Origin: CAYGWP01 sp964353455
GTDB taxonomy: Bacteria > Planctomycetota > Phycisphaerae > FEN-1346
Direction of reading: 5' to 3'
NCBI GenBank assembly: GCA_964353455.1
Contig: CAYGWP010000467.1
Location: 1 to 6,759 of the forward strand
DNA: 6,759 bases
The notes under the pieces were generated by a model, which saw only the letters and a list, made by a program, of their open reading frames with translations, did no database searches and was not told the origin of the DNA. Of the stretch, positions 5,132-6,759 are shown one piece after another. Each line of letters begins with the position of its first letter. Positions within the stretch are counted from its first letter, which is position 1. Made by a program: the position numbers and the translations under genes.

Positions 5132-6628
5132 TCAGGGATTGACCGCCAGGCGCAACTGGCCGCCGAGGAGCGGGCCGAGCGCGGAAGGCAGACGGACCGA
5201 GCCGTCGGATTCCTGGAAGTTCTCAAGGATTGCGGCCACCAGATGCGGCAGGGCCACCGCCGCGCCGCCGATGGTGTGCACGAATCGCGGGCGACCGCCC
5301 GGTCGTGCGCCGGTTGCGGGGGTGGCACGGCCACGCTGTTGCGTGGCCGTGGTAGCCGCAGGGCCAGGTCCCACGGCCACGCAACGGCACAGCGTGGCCG
5401 TGCCACCCACGGATGACTGACGCGATGGGCCGCCGGGTTCGGAATACCGCGTGGCGGTCCGGCGCGACTGGTAATCGGTGAACGATGAGATGGCCGCGAC
5501 GGGCAGCCATCGATCGCAGGCGGGGGACCAGACCTCAAAGTCGATCGTCTTAGCGGCGGCATGGCTGAGGTCGCGCGCGGCGCGGAGGCGGCGACGGAAT
5601 GGGACTTCGAGCCGCGTAAGGATCGTCTCGGCCGCGCGGACGGCGCGGGCGAGTTCATCATCGGCCTGGTCGGGCCGCGCGAAGGCGTAGAGTTCAACCG
5701 TGTCGAACTCGTGGAGCCTGATGAGTCCGCGGCCGGCCGCACCCCCGGCCGAAGCCTCGCGGCGAAAGGCCGGCCCGGCCGAGACGAGGCGGATAGGCAG
5801 CATCGCGGCGTCGAGGACCTTATCGGCGTATAGGCCGGCCAGGGCCGGCTCGGCGCGCGGGGCGAGAAACAAGTCGCGGTCGCTGCCGCCCGTGTAGGGT
5901 GGGTCCTCTGGACCCACGCGGTCTTCTTCATGCCCGCGCGGGTGCAGAGCACCCACCCTACGTAAGGGCTCGCACAGCGCGTACATTTTATCTTCGAGCA
6001 GCGGCAGGTGGGCCGAGTTGGTGAGGGCGGCGCGGGTGGTGATGGCCGGGGCGCGGATTTCCTCGCAGCCGAACTCGTGGGTGTGGATGTCGAGCATGAA
6101 TGCCGTGAGCGCCCTGACCAGCCGCGCGCCCGCCCCGCGCCAGATGAGGAACCCGCGGCCGGGCCCCGGGGCCGCGGCCGCTACGGCGAGGCCGAGCAAC
6201 TCGACAAGGTCGGCATGATGGAGGGGGGCGAAAGGCTTCGGCCAGGTTGGGCCGGCACCTTGCGAAGGCACTTCTTCAGGCGTATCGGTCGCGGGAAGGT
6301 TCGGCAGTGCGTAAATCGCCAGGAGCCGTCGGGCTTCGAGGTCGGCCAGGTCGGCCTCGACGGCGGCAAGTTCGGCGGCGACCTCCCGGCCGAGTTCCAT
6401 CAGGTCATCGCGGGCGGGCGCGGAAGAGGGGGCAGACCCCTTTCCCTTGGCGATCTCTTCGCTGATGCGTCGGCGACGGATGCGGAGGGCCTCGCGCACT
6501 TCGATGCGACCGGCCGCCTGGGCGTCGAGTTCGGCGACAGCATCGACGGCCTCGGGCGGCACGCCGCGCCGAGCCAGTGCGGCCCTGACGCGCGCCGGTT
6601 CGGCGCGGACGAGTGCAACATCGAGCAT
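5132..6628 (-). CDS. serS: Seryl-tRNA synthetase family protein with altered active site and two in-frame repeat insertions
   Basis: SerRS normally activates serine and charges tRNA-Ser as a cytoplasmic dimer. The start MLDVALVRAEPARVRAALARR is typical, and residues about 28-105 form the charged helical coiled coil that binds the tRNA long arm. The catalytic domain shows motif 1 (about 164-195), motif 2 core FRREA (288-292) and LIRLHEFDTVEL (302-313), FTDYQSRR (383-390), and motif 3 ILENFQESDGSVR (467-479). Several hallmark residues differ: the serine-binding TAE is RAE (258-260), the E-x-S-S segment is PVAA (376-379), HTLNGSG is HTIGGAA (451-457), and the motif 3 Arg is His462. The length is 498 against about 425; residues about 221-247 and 401-440 come from palindromic repeats. 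The frame is unbroken with mostly G/C third positions. It may be a paralogue with a new role, a decaying copy, or a very divergent enzyme. The ATG at 6628 has only a weak AGG site 7 nt upstream. Confidence 0.85.
   Translation of the reverse strand: MLDVALVRAEPARVRAALARRGVPPEAVDAVAELDAQAAGRIEVREALRIRRRRISEEIAKGKGSAPSSAPARDDLMELGREVAAELAAVEADLADLEARRLLAIYALPNLPATDTPEEVPSQGAGPTWPKPFAPLHHADLVELLGLAVAAAAPGPGRGFLIWRGAGARLVRALTAFMLDIHTHEFGCEEIRAPAITTRAALTNSAHLPLLEDKMYALCEPLRRVGALHPRGHEEDRVGPEDPPYTGGSDRDLFLAPRAEPALAGLYADKVLDAAMLPIRLVSAGPAFRREASAGGAAGRGLIRLHEFDTVELYAFARPDQADDELARAVRAAETILTRLEVPFRRRLRAARDLSHAAAKTIDFEVWSPACDRWLPVAAISSFTDYQSRRTATRYSEPGGPSRQSSVGGTATLCRCVAVGPGPAATTATQQRGRATPATGARPGGRPRFVHTIGGAAVALPHLVAAILENFQESDGSVRLPSALGPLLGGQLRLAVNP
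5320..5408. repeat. Double-hairpin palindromic element inside serS, just before motif 3
   Basis: Arm 5320-5352 begins GGGTGGCACGGCCACGC and is mirrored by arm 5371-5408, which differs by a 4-nt insertion, around an 18-nt spacer. Each arm is also a hairpin of CACGGCCACGC with GCGTGGCCGTG, with a 4-nt loop in one and a 9-nt loop in the other. It is translated in frame as roughly residues 408-437 of the SerRS-like protein, between the SRRTATRY segment and FVHT. Flanking residues (about 400-407 and 438-446) may also be non-native. The GTGGCAC ends resemble those of the element at 436-503. Confidence 0.85.
5894..5961. repeat. Double-hairpin palindromic element inside serS, between motifs 1 and 2
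   Basis: Arms 5894-5921 and 5934-5961 are 28-nt inverted copies with 3 mismatches around a 12-nt spacer; both have GTAGGGTGGGT at the outer end. Within each arm GGGTCC-TCT-GGACCC or GGGTGC-TCT-GCACCC forms a small hairpin, and two of the three arm differences are the matching bases of that hairpin. It is translated in frame as part of residues 221-247, just before the GSDRDLFLAPRAE strand. One of the three frames through it would meet TAG; the one used does not. Confidence 0.88.
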
Positions 6629-6682
6629 GGCGATGCCTGATGACCCCCGCGGACTGCCAGGAATAAGGGCGGGCGTGGCTTT

Positions 6683-6759
6683 CTACTTCTTTGGCATGTG
6701 GCTCTCGATCCTGGCGACGGCCTGCCGGAACAGGTCGGCGAGTTCGACCTCGTTCTTGG
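6683..6759 (-). CDS. C-terminal end of an unidentified upstream gene
   Basis: A frame entering from beyond the window edge ends at TAG (6685-6683). Its last 24 residues include ELADLFRQAVARIESHMPKK, a likely amphipathic helix with a basic tail. Nearly all third codon positions are G or C, as in the neighbouring genes, which supports real coding. It ends 54 nt before serS on the same strand, and no terminator is visible between them, so the two may be co-transcribed. The fragment is too short to name a family. Confidence 0.6.
   Translation of the reverse strand, partial: KNEVELADLFRQAVARIESHMPKK

Noticed and set aside
1957..5952. Very long minus-strand open frame suggesting a 1331-residue fusion protein containing IleRS
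   Set aside because: The upstream 368 codons overlap serS in another frame, are rich in Arg, Pro and Ser, and resemble no domain. A strong GGAGG and a family-typical N-terminus place the ileS start at 4848.
436..5961. CRISPR array or phage attachment sites as an explanation for the repeats
   Set aside because: The repeats differ in sequence, are inverted rather than direct, are irregularly spaced, and lie partly inside genes. No cas, integrase or phage gene is present.
5132..6628. serS as an outright frameshifted pseudogene
   Set aside because: The frame is continuous from a typical start to a typical C-terminal region, and codon use remains GC-rich at third positions. Loss of function is possible from the residue changes but is not shown by any frame break.
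6629..6682. Promoter or a further repeat copy upstream of serS
   Set aside because: GCCACGCCCGCCC at 6666-6678 (minus strand) recalls one arm of the GTGGCAC-type repeats, but it has no mirrored partner. No -35/-10 pair with reasonable spacing was found.

Overview
This is a GC-rich bacterial stretch in which every recognisable gene lies on the minus strand. Read in the direction of transcription (high to low coordinates) the order is: the last 24 codons of an unidentified gene; a serS-like gene; a leader region; ileS (isoleucyl-tRNA synthetase); argD (acetylornithine aminotransferase); and the first 138 codons of rph (RNase PH). The protein set is housekeeping: tRNA charging, arginine biosynthesis and tRNA 3'-end maturation. 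There is no transposase, integrase, phage gene, CRISPR array, tRNA or rRNA. The repeat families resemble those I associate with planctomycete (Planctomycetota) and related environmental genomes. That assignment is an inference and is not proven by any gene here.

The striking layer is a set of palindromic elements. At least four (436-503, 1740-1922, 5320-5408, 5894-5961) share one architecture: an outer inverted repeat whose two arms are each a smaller hairpin, with arm-to-arm differences that largely keep each small hairpin paired. A simpler hairpin repeat sits at 4977-5012. Two of the double-hairpin elements lie inside the serS-like reading frame and are translated in frame, lengthening the protein to 498 residues against about 425 for the family. 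By eye, the same protein has also lost several residues that define a working seryl-tRNA synthetase: TAE is RAE, the Glu-Ser-Ser segment is Pro-Val-Ala-Ala, and the motif 3 Arg is His. Its tRNA-binding coiled coil, motif 1 and the core of motif 2 are kept. It may be a SerRS paralogue with a new or decaying role.

The serS-ileS gap (4849-5131) looks regulatory. A sigma70-like promoter (TTGACG, 17-nt spacer, TACGAT) starts 15 nt after the serS stop. It is followed by a small ORF of 31 codons with a strong ribosome binding site. Three short segments can then pair as either an antiterminator or a terminator-like hairpin plus U-rich tract, just before the ileS ribosome binding site. This resembles an attenuator and does not match the T-box pattern. 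Gaps of note are 415-518 (repeat), 1716-1956 (large composite repeat and a hairpin) and 6629-6682 (nothing clear).
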